Assembly (NCBI GenBank): GCA_027972325.1
Contig: JAPMOS010000141.1
Coordinates: 1-64,000, forward strand
Source of the DNA: Paratrimastix pyriformis
Lineage: Eukaryota; Preaxostyla; Paratrimastigidae
Direction of reading: 5' to 3'
Length of the DNA: 64,000 nt
Shown: positions 53,709-64,000 of the stretch, in pieces
How the letters are laid out: each line of letters opens with the position of its first letter
Position numbering within the stretch: position 1 is the stretch's first letter
The notes under the pieces: model-generated
Seen by the model: only the letters and a program-made list of their open reading frames with translations
The model's database searches: none
Told to the model about the DNA's origin: nothing
Made by a program: the position numbers and the translations under genes

Positions 53709-54309
53709 GCGGCAGACCGGAGTGCGGCCCCCCCGTCCATTCACCATTTTCCCTCGCGTCTGGGCGGGCCCCGTGCCCGCAGTCGGCCTTCCTCCTCGTC
53801 TCCCTTCTCCTCCACCCTTGTGAATCTGGGCACAATCTGTGCCCCTCTCCTCCTCCTCCCCCTCCTCCTCCTCCTCCTCCTCCCCCCTCCTTTCCTCCTC
53901 ATGTCGTGCGTTTTGCATGATGGCCGTTGTCTTTCGTGTTCGTGTCTGTTTCTGTCTGTGGTTGGTCTCTCACCCCCCGTCATGCTGTAGAGGCGGGGAG
54001 GGAGGGACAACCGTCCTGACCACCCCCGGTCAGACCCCCCTTGATACACCAACCGCCCCACCCCTCTTCCCCTTGTGCATCGCCGCCTGGGCCTCCCTTC
54101 TCTCGCCCACAAGATCAGAGATCCCTGTCCGCACACAGCCAAATCCTTTCCTTCTTTACGACACACAGCCAAGCCGAAGGCGGCCATCTCCTCTGTTGAG
54201 ACCGACCGGCCGAGAGAAGCCCACCCGACACACCCGAAAATAACAACCACATCAACACAAACAGACAGCTCATAACGCACAGGGATACGCGCGCGCGGGG
54301 CGGGCCTCC
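53709..54309. other. Convergent intergenic region
   Basis: 600 bp between the coiled-coil (+) and Cys-rich (-) 3' ends. It contains a CCT-rich pyrimidine tract at 53840-53900. No gene is recognised. Confidence 0.45.
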
Positions 54310-55181
54310 TACGTATGGAGCGTTCGCAGGTCGCGGGAGGGGATCATGTACTTGTCCAGGTGCGGCGAATCGAAGGGGAACAGGCACTGCGCCCCAACCA
54401 AAGGCCACCCCCCAAGACCCAGGAAGCGGAGAGGGGAACAAGAGATATGACGCCTTGCCGCAACCAAGTTGATGAAGACGGGAGCAAAGAAGAAGAAGAA
54501 GAAGAGGGGAAGAACGCACCCAAAAGTTGTGGTGGCACTGTGAGGCGGTGCGCAGGAGACGGTGCCATCGTGGCATGCTCCAGGGTGCCGCACACATCTC
54601 GAATTTGAGGATCCTGTGGGGGATGGGTCCTGCCCACCCATAGGGGCGGCGTGGACAAACCCATCTTTCATATCCTCAGGTCATTCGTTAATGTCAGGAA
54701 TTCAAGAGAGTGAGAGAATCAAGCAGAAGAGGCAGGAGTGGCCAGGCGCGCGTCAGACCCATGAACAGACCTGTGGATTTGTGCAACAATACACAACCAT
54801 TTCAGGGTTGAGTCGGGATCGGGAAAGAGATGGTTGCGAGCAACTCGGGCATATGGTATTGAGCCTTCCCAAATAATCATTGAGACCGGAAGCAGCCGAT
54901 TGTTGCGCCGAAGGAATGGGGGAGGGAGATTGAGAGAGGGTGTAAGATTCGGTGGCACAGGGAGAGGATTGGGATTGGCTGGTCGTGGGGAACAGGGAAG
55001 AATAAAGCGCCGCCGAGCTGGCGGGAGCACCCGTCTGAGATGTGGTGCTGTGCGGATGTGGATGTGCAAAGTCATCCAGTTCCTGGAAAGCCTGTTCAAA
55101 GGCATTCTCGGGGATCCGGTGGTGATCGGGAAAGTCATCCATTCTGGAGAGGCGGATTTTGCACCGGTTGACGAGATTCAT
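54310..55181 (-). CDS. Cys-rich putative zinc-binding protein (RPAIN-like?)
   Basis: It starts MNLVNRCKIRLSRMDDFPDH (55181) or MDDFPDHHRIPENAFEQAFQ, followed by a Ser/Thr/Pro-rich linker. A Cys cluster then reads LNTICPSCSQPSLSRSRLNP and EMVVYCCTNPQVCSWV. After an intron comes an exon with IRDVCGTLEHATMAPSPAHR near 54560-54610. The final exon is CLFPFDSPHLDKYMIPSRDL ending RTLHT. Paired cysteines (CPSC, CC, C) and a distant His/Cys set suggest a zinc fold. The order loosely recalls the C-terminal zinc region of RPA-interacting proteins, but this is weak. Splice sites between the Cys exons are not certain. Confidence 0.45.
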
Positions 55182-55627
55182 CCGGAATAGAGTGGTGGAG
55201 GACTCAGCCCTGCACGGGCTGCTGGTTTAAAAATCGCCAAGGCATTCAACCGTTTTCAAATTGCTAGGGACATCTCATCTCAGTTCGTGAGGCACGGAAG
55301 GCCATCGTCCCCGGGCCAACACGTTTTTCCCCCAGAATGGCCAGACATGACCTGCAGCATCCCCGAGAGGGGTTTCCCACGGATTGAACCAATGGGACTG
55401 ACTGTGTCTCCTCGCGGGTTGGCACCTCCAGACCCTAGGGTCAAACACCACCCCGTTGTGGCGAGCCGCTTCGTCATGTTTCCTTCATGTGTGGTCTGGG
55501 CCCACCCCAGGCTGGCCCACCTTCTAGATGTCTGAGAACCTGTCTGGAGGCCTTAGGGTTCTTCCTCTTTCCCCTCGAATTTGTCCGGCAGTGTCTCGTC
55601 CCCGGGCCAACACGTCTTTTACCAGTG
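55182..55627. other. Divergent intergenic region with repeated 20-mer
   Basis: 446 bp between the Cys-rich gene (-) and the right TmcB-like gene (+). The phrase CGTCCCCGGGCCAACACGT occurs at about 55309 and again at about 55599, close to the TmcB start at 55628. Confidence 0.45.
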
Positions 55628-58600
55628 ATGAACGCGCGGGATGATCTTCTTTCGCGCATCGAGCGTGGGATTTTCTCCACATTTTACGTGATGCGCGTCC
55701 GCTCACTCCCTTCGTTTTTTTCCCAACAAAAAAAAATTGGAACCGTAGCACGATTCGCCCATGCCGAGGCTCAAGGCGTTCTTTTTCGTGATCCAAACCC
55801 TGCAGCTCTTTTTCCTCGTGGTAACGATTCCTGTAAGTTTCCTCAGCTCGCAGTGGTTCTCCATCCCCGTTGAGATTCTCACCTTCTCGTTCGCGCACTC
55901 CCTGACCGCTTTGTATGTATCGTTTTCCATCTGTGCATTTGTTATTGCTCTATTTGTCGCATGTGCTCTCTTCGTTGGCCTCCTCTTCCAAGTCTGGACC
56001 TGATCTATTCTTCCTTCTTCACGACGCCGTCACGTCCTTCCTTCCCGCCTTGCTGCTGACTGTCCCCCCTCTGCCCTCTGACTGTCCCCCCACCCCTATA
56101 GAAAGAGGATTCGGCTGTTCTCTGGCCTCTGCGCTTTTTGCGAGGCTGCACCGTGTTGATTTCGTGGATTCTCTTTGTGCCCATGTTGGGTGCCTTTGTG
56201 GACATCCTCGACTGCCGGTACACCCCCGACGGGGCTGTTCACGACCTCTTCCCCACGATGGCCTGCTGGGGCATGCCTCATGTGATTCCCTCGGCCTTTG
56301 CCATCCTGGCCCTGGTGGTCTACCTGCCGCTCGCTGTCGGGGTCGCCTTGTTGTCCGTATGATCCGCCCGCTGCCGCTGCTGCCGCTGCCGCCCTCCTCC
56401 TCCTCCCCTCCGCCATTCTCCCCTCTCCCCTCCGCCCTCTTCCCCTCCGTTGGTTGCTCTCCCCTGGCGCCCCGGCCGGGCCGACCGGACAGAGCATTCA
56501 CGTTGGTCTTCACCCCCCCCCAAAAAAAAAAAAGCACGACCTCCCGGAGCGGGTTCGATAGCCACAGCCGGGGCCGCATGGATCTCTTTGTGGTCCGCCA
56601 CCCCCTGCTCTCATGCCGTCCTGCTGCCATGCCGATGCCATGCCGCCGTCCCCCCCTCTTGCTCAGCACGCACACTCCTCCACGCCACCCCCCCCCCCAT
56701 CCATGCGACACCCATGCGCGCGCAGATGTTCTGCAAGGGGCTGCTGGTCGTTGCCATGCGGCTGCTGACCCGCCACACCGAGCTGCGGGCGGTCATCACG
56801 GTGGCCTGCACGGCCCTCATGTGCGCCCTGTGCCTGCTCGCCCTGCCCTACCACAAGCGCTTTGCCAACGTGCTGGTCTGCCGATCGCTCCTCCTCCTCC
56901 TCCTCCTCCCGCCACCACCGCCGCCTCCTTCCTCATTCGGCTCACCCGCTCTCTCCCTGCCTCGTCCCGCTCCCCATCCCCACTCGACGCCGCTCGGTCT
57001 CGGGCAGTACACGTGCCTGTACTGGATCGGCTTCCTGGCCGCCCTCGAGACGACCCTGCTCTGGTTCGCCTTCCCGCAGCACGCCGCATCGTGGGTGCCC
57101 TTCGTGGTGCTGCTGGGCGCAGGCGCTGTGACGACCCCTCTCGTGGCCTGGTTGACCTGTCCGGCCCCTCTGCCCATTGCTCACCCTCACGTACACGTCC
57201 AGCCGCACCCACGCCACCCCCCATGTGCCCCGTCCCGTTCGGCTCGCGCAATAATTATTTGGCCGTCGTGCCTGTGCCTGCCTGTTTCTCATCGCGCAGC
57301 ACGTCGCTACGAGCGCTCACTTGCGGTGCCCTCGGGCCAGCTGGCCCGGATCTTGGCGAGTGGGGCGGTGCTGCCCTCGGTTCCTGTGACCCCCACCGCG
57401 GGGTTCACCATGCCCGGCCCCGGCCGCCTCGGTCTGCTTGCTCGGCCCTGCTGTTGTTCCTGGCTGACGCCACGCGCCCCTCGGTCATGCGTCTTCGCAC
57501 AGGGGAGCTTGCTGGCCGGTCGAGCGAGGCCCTGACCCCGACAGGGGGAGACTTGAGCGGGGCCAGCATGATGGAGCCTGTCGGCCAACCGACGGCCCTG
57601 GCCGCCCCGGGAGCCCCGATTCCACTGGCCGATGTGCAGTCCCACACCACCAACGGTCCGTACCCACGCACGAGGCCGACCCCGATCACAACCTCTCTTG
57701 CTCCCTTCTCGATGGGGCACGCGCAGCGCCCGTGCTGGCCACGTCGCTGCTGTATCTGCAGCTGACGGGGGTCCCCGCCCCCGAGGCTGTGGTGGCCCGG
57801 TGCTGGTGGGCCCCGGCCGTCGAGTGGTCGACGCGGTTTCTGTGGCGCGGCAAGGAGGCCGCCACGGACCCGCGGCTGGTCAGCTACGCGGAGGTCATCT
57901 ACGCCAAGGGCATGGCCCGCTACCCCGACTCGCACGGGCTCCTCCTGAACTACGCCGAGTTCCTCCAGGTCCCGCCACAGCCCGCCACAGCCCCTGCACC
58001 GCCCTTGCACCGCCCTTGCACCGCCCTTGCACCGCCATGGCCCTCCCCGTGCGTGTATCGTGACCTCATGTCACTGCCGCCAATCTGTCCCCCTCCTCGC
58101 TGCCCCCGCCTCGCCTCCCTGCAGCTCTTCCAGCGGAACGCCCTGGCAGCAGTGGCTGCCGTCCGGCGGGCAGCCGCCCTCAACGGGGCCGCCATCGACA
58201 CCCGGTTTGCCGTCTACGCGGCCGAGCGGGACTTCGAGACCCAGAGCTCGGTCCGGCCTCCACTCGCACCTCCCCCCCTCCCCTCCCCTCCCCGTGAGCT
58301 CACCGTTGTCGTGGTGTTCGTGGTTGGCTTTTGGGCTGGCTTTGGGCTGGCTTTGGGCTGGCTTTGTCGTCGTCCTCCCCGCTGCTGCAGTCCACCGAGG
58401 GCGGCGCCCGATCGGCGCACGTCATGTCGATGCTGACCTTCCGGCGAAGCATGCGCCAGGCCCAGGCGGCCCACAAGCGGGCCAAGAGCCACGTGGCCCG
58501 GGTGTGGACCTTCCTGATGCGGCCCAACCACGACGTGCGCGCCCTGCCCCCGCTGCTGGACTCGGCCGTCGAGCAGGCCAACACGGCCCTGGAGGCGTAC

Positions 58601-61600
58601 AGCTCGCTGCTGCAGTCGTTCCCCACCTCGGTGCCCCTGCTGCGCGGGTACGGCTCGCTGCTGCAGGACCTGTACGGGGACATCGAGCTGGCCGACAACC
58701 TCTTCGCCCAGGCCGACCAGCTCGAGGAGGACTCCAAAGGGGGTCCGCGCGCGGGCCCCCTGCCCGCCCTGCCCGCCCTGCCCGCCCTGCCCGCCCTGCC
58801 CGCCCTGCCCGCCTGCCCCTTTTCAGCTGCTCAACCTCTTGCCAGCTGGCTTGCCCCTCCGCTGGGGGATCCCCCCCTCAATGCGCCATCCAATTCATTT
58901 GTCGGGCTCCTCTCTTTTCGGGGTTGCCGGTTTTCCGGGGGGCGGCAGACGGGACCGAGACCGGCTCGATGCACTCGTCGGTCCACGGGGCGGGCGTGGC
59001 CAGCGTCACGGGGACCGGCCCCCGGCCTGGCGTGCCCTCCCACGGACGCGGCCCGCAGTCACTGGGTCACTCGCGCCTCATGGGGGGCCCGGCCGGGGGC
59101 AGTCGGCTGTCGGCTGGCGACAACAGCATCGCCGGGGGCCAGGCGAGCGTGCTCTCCTTCCTGCTCAACCGCCATGCGGCCGCCGCGGGCGCGGAGGAGG
59201 AATCGGCGACCGGGGCCGAGGGGGGCGGGGCGGCCGTGGTGGGGCGCCACGCGACCCGGGGGCGCCTCGTGGCCCTGCTGCTGCTGGGGCTGCACGTGGT
59301 GGTGGCCGGGCTGCTGGTGGCTGCGATCATGGTCCAGTGGACCGCCCTCTCGGCCACCTCCGAGACGGGCCTCATCATCCGGGGCACGGTCCGCTCCGCG
59401 CCCCTTCACCCCCCCCCCCCCCGGCAACCCGCCCCTCCTCCATCCGGCCTCCTCTCCCCGAACCACCCATCATTTCCCTCGTCTTTGGGGTGCCGCCTCC
59501 GCAGACGAATTGCTCGACCCTGGTCGAGCGGACGGCCTACTGGGGCCGCCAGATGCTGCAGCTGGCCCTCGAGAGCAGCCAGCCGCCCCTCGACCTGCCC
59601 ACGGGCGACATGCTCAACGGGTCCCGCGTCGTCTTGCAGGGCGGTCCGTCGCACATCCCGGTTCCATGTGGCCCCCTCCCCCTCCCCATCCCTTTCGCAC
59701 CTTCCCCCCACATGTCATAGCCATCACCATGGTCGTAGCCATCACCACAGCATTTATGATCCAGCGGCAGGGACATGCAGAACTTGCGAGGGGAGATTCT
59801 CTTCCTTTCCCCAGAAAAGGGGGTCATTTGGGGATCGAATTTTTTGTGTTCAGATGATGGCTGGGAAAGTCTGGCTAGCAGGGTTGTATTTATGGGTCAA
59901 TTGATATTGTGCGGGGGATGATGATGATGATGATGATCGGATGATGATGATGATCGGATGATGATGATGATGATGATGATGATCGGATGATGATGATGAT
60001 GATCGGATGATGATGATGATGATCGGATGATGATGATGATGATGATGATATGATGATGATGTTGATTGGGATGTTGATTGGGATGTTGTTCACCCACCAT
60101 CCGCCTCCCCATTGCCCCCCGCCCAACCACCGTTCTTCTTCTGTTGTTTTCCCCTCCTGCAGCGGCCCTGGAGCAGTTCGAGGCGCTGCAGCGGCTCTAC
60201 TCCGACGGCCAGCGCCTCTTCGCCATCGCCATCGAGTCGGCGGCCCGGGGCGACTTCACCACCGCCTGGCTGGTCCGCCCGCCCACCCCCAGATCGATGC
60301 TGCCTCGCCTCAGTGGCCAGCATCGCTCGGCATCCTCACTCGCGCCCGTGATTTTTCCCCTTGTATTTGGGGGTTGGATGGTGCAGACCACCATGAACCC
60401 GGTCCTGACCCCGGTCGTGGCCAACGGGGTGCTGATCTCGCTGGGGATGGACCACATGAACCTGTGGGCCTACCTGCTCGACTACGCCGGCAAGGCGCGC
60501 CTCCTGGGCCAGATCACCCCCGCCGACCTCAAGTCCGCCCCCATCCCCCCCCCCCCCCCCCCCCAGCGCAGCACCACCACCTTTATCGCATCCCCACACC
60601 CTGCGCTTGTCAGCTCCGACCCGGTGTTGGCCCAGCTGATGCACGTGCTGCTCAACGGGCCGCTGGTGCTGGGTATGGCCCTGGTCGATATGTCCATTTA
60701 CACGGCCGCCGCCACAGGGACCAACAACATGACCATGGTCGGGGGCATCCCTCGCTCTCTCATCGCCACCCCCCCCCCCCCACACACACACACCCATTAG
60801 AGAAAGCACTCGAATTATAGGCACAATCCGCTTCATAATCAGGCAGTGGTTACCAACGCGACAGACGCAAGCAGACAGCAATGAACAAGGGTCTGTCAAC
60901 GGGCAAAGCACTCGGACGGAAGAGCACGCCCAATCAGGACTCACGATGGGTCCGCCACAGGGGATGGTTCTCACCACAACACGCACAACTTCACCGCAGC
61001 ATTCACACGAACTGAAGACAAGTTCGCAGCCACAACCGCGACGCACCTCCGTCAGCTGCCACCCACAGTCCCCTTTGGTGATGCTCACGATGCTTGATGT
61101 CTGTGTGTCTGGCTGGGAATGCACGGCGGGCGCGGGCAGATGATGGCGCCTTTGTGGACGTCCCTCATCGGGATCGTCTTCCTGTTGGGCGCGGCCACGA
61201 TCAGTCTAGTGGCCCTGGGCCGGGTATCGAAGGAGCGTATGGCTGTGTTGGCCTCCTTCCTCAGTCTGCCCAAGGATGGTCCGCTCCTCAGATTCTCCCC
61301 CGTCTCGCCCACTCATCTGCGGGTGGGTGTCCGCGGCGGTGTGTGGCCACTTTGATGATCATCTGTGGCTGGGCTTGACGCAGCCATTCGGAGCGAGTAC
61401 ACCCGACTCCAGAAGAAGGACGGTGACGGTGACGGGGATGAGAGTGGTCTGCGCCACCTCCCACACTCCCCAACACAACACGGTCTCTCTCCCCCACCTT
61501 CCCTCACCCTGTTCACCCTGGCCTCCCGCCCGCCCTGGCCTCCCGCCCGCCCTGGCCTCCCGCCCGCCCTGGCCTCCCGCGCGCTCCATTGAAGTTCCCT

Positions 61601-64000
61601 CCAACTTCTGCTGCGACTCCAGTCTCATCACCATGTCCGATAATCTGTATGCCTCATGCCCCTCCAGACGCGTCGCTGACCGACTCCGCGGGGCGCCACA
61701 AGGTCCACAAACACGGCCGCAGCCCCATTCCCAAGCACAGCGGGGGTGACACGGTTGTGGCCCCCGGGTCCGAGAAAACGACGACCCTCTTGCCGGCCAC
61801 CGAGGAGAATGAGCCCGAAGCAGCGGGCGCTGGCGGTGAAACCTCCAACGGCAGTGGCGGCGAGACGTCGGGCACCACTCGGCGTCCCCTGCTGGCCGCC
61901 CCGAGCCCACCCCCAACCCCGCCCCTGACCGTGGCCGCCACCACCCGGCGGCCCGCTGACGTCCCCGGGGCCCGACTCTCGGCCCCCAGCCTGGTGGCCC
62001 TGGGCGGCGACGACGATAGCGACGGCGCCCTGCCCCTGGTGGTCCCCGATACCGTGGTCCTGGGCCCCGGGTCGGCCCACCCCAACCCGCCCCTCTTCGG
62101 ACAGCTGGCCCAGCCCATGCCCCCGTCCGTGTCCACCCGGGAGTTGGAGCCCCTGACATCCGTCACGGGCAACCCGGACGCTGGCGCCCCGTCCGCCACA
62201 TCGAACTCCGAGGGCGATGAGGAGGAGCAGGAGCAGGAGGAACAGGAGGGCGGACTGCCGACCTCGATCGCCGAGCTCCTCGCGATGCCCATGGACAACC
62301 CCGCCTCCCCCAAATCGCCTCACGGCTCTGCCGAGGCGGCGAACCTTCGCCACCGGCGACGCGGCTCGCGAACCCCCAAGCCGCCCAGCTCCCTGAAGCT
62401 CTCCGCAACCGCCCGCCCCACGGTTGCCGAGTTGGCCCCCTGCGCGGAGTCCAAGTGCAAGGAGCCTCCCACCCCCTCCGCCAAGGGGGCCTCCACAGAC
62501 ACATCTGGCTCGCCCCAAGCCGCACAGTCCGATGCCGCCGAGGCCCCCGCTCCCATCGTCGCCAAGGAGGCCTCTGCAAAACGCGCCAAGCAGCTCGCTG
62601 GGGTGCGCGTCCTCTCGACCGGTCCGCTGGCCTGGTATGGGCATGGTTGGGGTGATGCGCGGTTCGAGATGCTTGTATCGAGTGGTGCGCTGCCTGGCTG
62701 ACCATCCTTGTGGCATTCCCGAGATACATGGAGTTCGTCATGGGTCGGGATGGGGCGGCTCTCTTGATGTTTCTGCCGGGGCGCAGGACTGTGGGTCCGT
62801 GTCCTGGTGGCGCTTGTGGGGGTCTCGCTGCTGGTTGCCGGCTCGGGGTTTGTCGGCTTCAGCCAGGCCCTCAGGGTGTCCGTCTTCCAGTCCCAGGTGG
62901 CCGCGTCGGGTCCGTACTGCCACACTCTGCCTCCATGTGTCTGTTTGTGTGTCTGTGTCTCTGTGTCTGTGTTTGGGGGGGGGGGGTCATGGTGTCGGTA
63001 TTCCAGCCAGGCTTCACGGCCTCGAGTGGATGCTGGTGGGGACTGGGTGCAGGGGTGCGGACGACCACTGCCGGAATTGCCACCAACCTGGTCTACCAGC
63101 TGGTCCACAACCGCACCCTGGGATGCGCCCCCTCGCCCGATTTGTCCCCCCAGCGGGTCGAGGCCATGCAGCAATGGTCCGCGGCACACCTTCCCTGCAT
63201 CAACTTTGCATTCGTTCTTTCGGTGCTGATTTGATCCCCATTTTGTCGTGGCCGTCGCCGCCTAATGCAGGTTGACGCGGGACCCGATGTTTGCCTCGCT
63301 GAACACGGACCGGGCCTTGCTGCGCCAGCTGGTCCAATCGGCCAACGCCAACTTCTCGGCCTCCCAACGGCTGCTCAGCTACGGTGGCCAGTTCGGGGCC
63401 CTCTACCTGCCGCCCGGGCTGCACTCGCTGGCCTCCCGGGACGACATGTGGTTCCATCTGGACACCTGCTGGATGTACGCCCTCGAGGAGTGCGTCCCCG
63501 GCCGGATGGCCCACTGGCCCGTCAACAGCACCCTCTCCAACCTTGTCTCCAGGCCCGTCTTCCGGCTCCCCCCTGCCCCTGCCCCTGCCCCTGCCCCTGC
63601 CCCTGCCCCTTTGACCACAGACCAGGCGCCTCCGCCTCTCCCCCGTTGGCACCCGGGGCCCTCATCGTCGTCTCCGCCGAATCGACCTGATGTGCACTGT
63701 GGGGAAGCAGTTTCGCGCAGGCCGTGGGGCGGATGGTCAGCTACGACGAGCACACCTACGACCTGTTCAACAAGGTCCCCGGAGGCCCCCGCCGTGCCAC
63801 CCTGCGATCCTCGGATGCGATCGCGAACTTGCGATCCGATGCCCCCACCCCCACCCCAACATCATCCCCTCTCGCTCCGCCCCGTAGGACTTCGAATTTA
63901 TCGACACTGCCTTCACCTGGGACCTGAACGACGGCCTCGACAGAATCACCATGCTCTATCGCGTGTCCGTCCGCCGCCTTGCCGTGCCCGATCCGCCGCC
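55628..64000 (+). CDS. TmcB-like multipass membrane protein (right copy, runs off window)
   Basis: Large TmcB/TmcC-like protein. Exon 1 MNARDDLLSRIERGIFSTFY ends MR. A 52-bp intron (55697-55748) leads to HDSPMPRLKAFFFVIQTLQL. The N-terminal membrane block has about seven segments (FVIALFVACALFVGLLF; SWILFVPMLGAFVDILDCRY; VIPSAFAILALVVYLPLAVG; LRAVITVACTALMCALCLLA; IGFLAALETTLLWFAF; FVVLLGAGAVTTPLVAWL). The cytosolic TPR_TmcB-like part follows (SYAEVIYAKGMARYPDSHGL; NALAAVAAVRRAAALNGAAI; LDSAVEQANTALEAYSSLLQ; DIELADNLFAQADQLEED). Then come single TM LLLLGLHVVVAGLLVAAIMV (59.3 kb), extracellular-type exons, TM IGIVFLLGAATISLVAL (61.2 kb), a 300-residue disordered acidic loop (61.6-62.6 kb), another TM near 62.85 kb and further exons to the edge. 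It is open throughout and appears functional. Role: probably sensing or signalling, inferred only from the family. Confidence 0.8.
58757..58815. repeat. CCCGCCCTG repeat in an intron
   Basis: About six copies of a 9-bp unit just after the DQLEED exon of the right TmcB-like gene. Confidence 0.9.
59913..60060. repeat. GATGATCGGATGAT array in an intron
   Basis: About 150 bp of GAT units with a recurring ATCGGATGATG phrase, in the right TmcB-like gene. The reverse-complement phrase CCGATCATCAT occurs in other introns of the window. Confidence 0.95.
61505..61582. repeat. 17-bp repeat CCCTGGCCTCCCGCCCG
   Basis: Four to five copies in an intron upstream of the large disordered exon of the right TmcB-like gene. 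Confidence 0.92.
63567..63612. repeat. CCTGCC hexanucleotide repeat
   Basis: About eight copies at the start of an intron after the FRLPPA exon edge. Confidence 0.92.

Noticed and set aside
1-64000. Retrovirus-like, Polinton or other capsid-bearing elements
   Set aside because: No reverse transcriptase, integrase, protease, capsid or polymerase motifs and no long terminal repeats were seen in either strand.

Overview
This is a GC-rich, gene-dense, intron-rich nuclear sequence from a unicellular eukaryote. The evidence is many short GT...AG introns inside recognisable eukaryotic proteins (DRG1 GTPase, the NEDD8-activating E1 subunit UBA3, an SR splicing factor, LEPROT/VPS55, a GOLGA7/ERF4-like protein, TmcB-like membrane proteins). 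A CatSper-type ion channel points to a flagellated cell. Bacterial-type sulfur genes and an NADH-oxidase/CoA-disulfide-reductase-type enzyme would suit a microaerobic or anaerobic free-living protist. A Preaxostyla flagellate such as Paratrimastix is my best guess, but only a guess. Coordinates for multi-exon genes span introns. Start, stop and many splice sites were placed by eye, keeping frame and matching remembered family members.

Layout, left to right. 1-5389 (-): TmcB-like multipass protein, its 3' part decayed and cut by the window edge. 6234-6652 (+): small lysine-rich protein. 6810-10660 (-): polyglutamine coiled-coil protein. 10819-11231 (+): VPS55/LEPROT. 11928-12824 (-): GOLGA7/ERF4-like. 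13191-13863 (+): small coiled-coil protein. 14547-17299 (-): DRG1. 17430-18706 (+): D-glutamate cyclase-like. 18790-19350 (+) and 19550-20163 (-): the two halves of a YeeE/YedE sulfur transporter. 20208-23371 (+): pyridine nucleotide-disulfide reductase fused to rhodanese. 23726-26452 (-): condensation-domain-like acyltransferase. 26446-28530 (+): SR protein. 28622-28981 (-): DUF1294. 29047-30880 (+): amidohydrolase. 31239-37279 (-): SAP-like, Pro/Ala-rich protein. 37850-40395 (+): CatSper-like channel. 42019-44712 (-): UBA3. 45203-46229 (-): lysine-methyltransferase family. 46228-48891 (+): histidine-kinase-like ATPase. 50113-51009 (+): START domain. 51402-53708 (+): coiled-coil protein. 54310-55181 (-): Cys-rich protein. 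55628 to the window end (+): a second TmcB-like gene, intact as far as seen.

Genes mostly alternate strand and share very short divergent promoters; two divergent pairs even overlap at their start codons. The introns are the odd part. Short ones (about 43-60 bp) begin mostly with GTCTG/GTCTGT rather than GTAAGT or GTATGT. Long ones are packed with micro- and minisatellites, and several contain duplicated copies of the neighbouring exon edge. Many acceptors are preceded by a pure poly(C) run. The most coherent functional unit is the sulfur block at 18.8-23.4 kb: both parts of a YeeE/YedE transporter and a CoA-disulfide reductase/rhodanese fusion, bacterial in type but carrying the local introns. 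No retrovirus-like or other mobile element with coding capacity was recognised.
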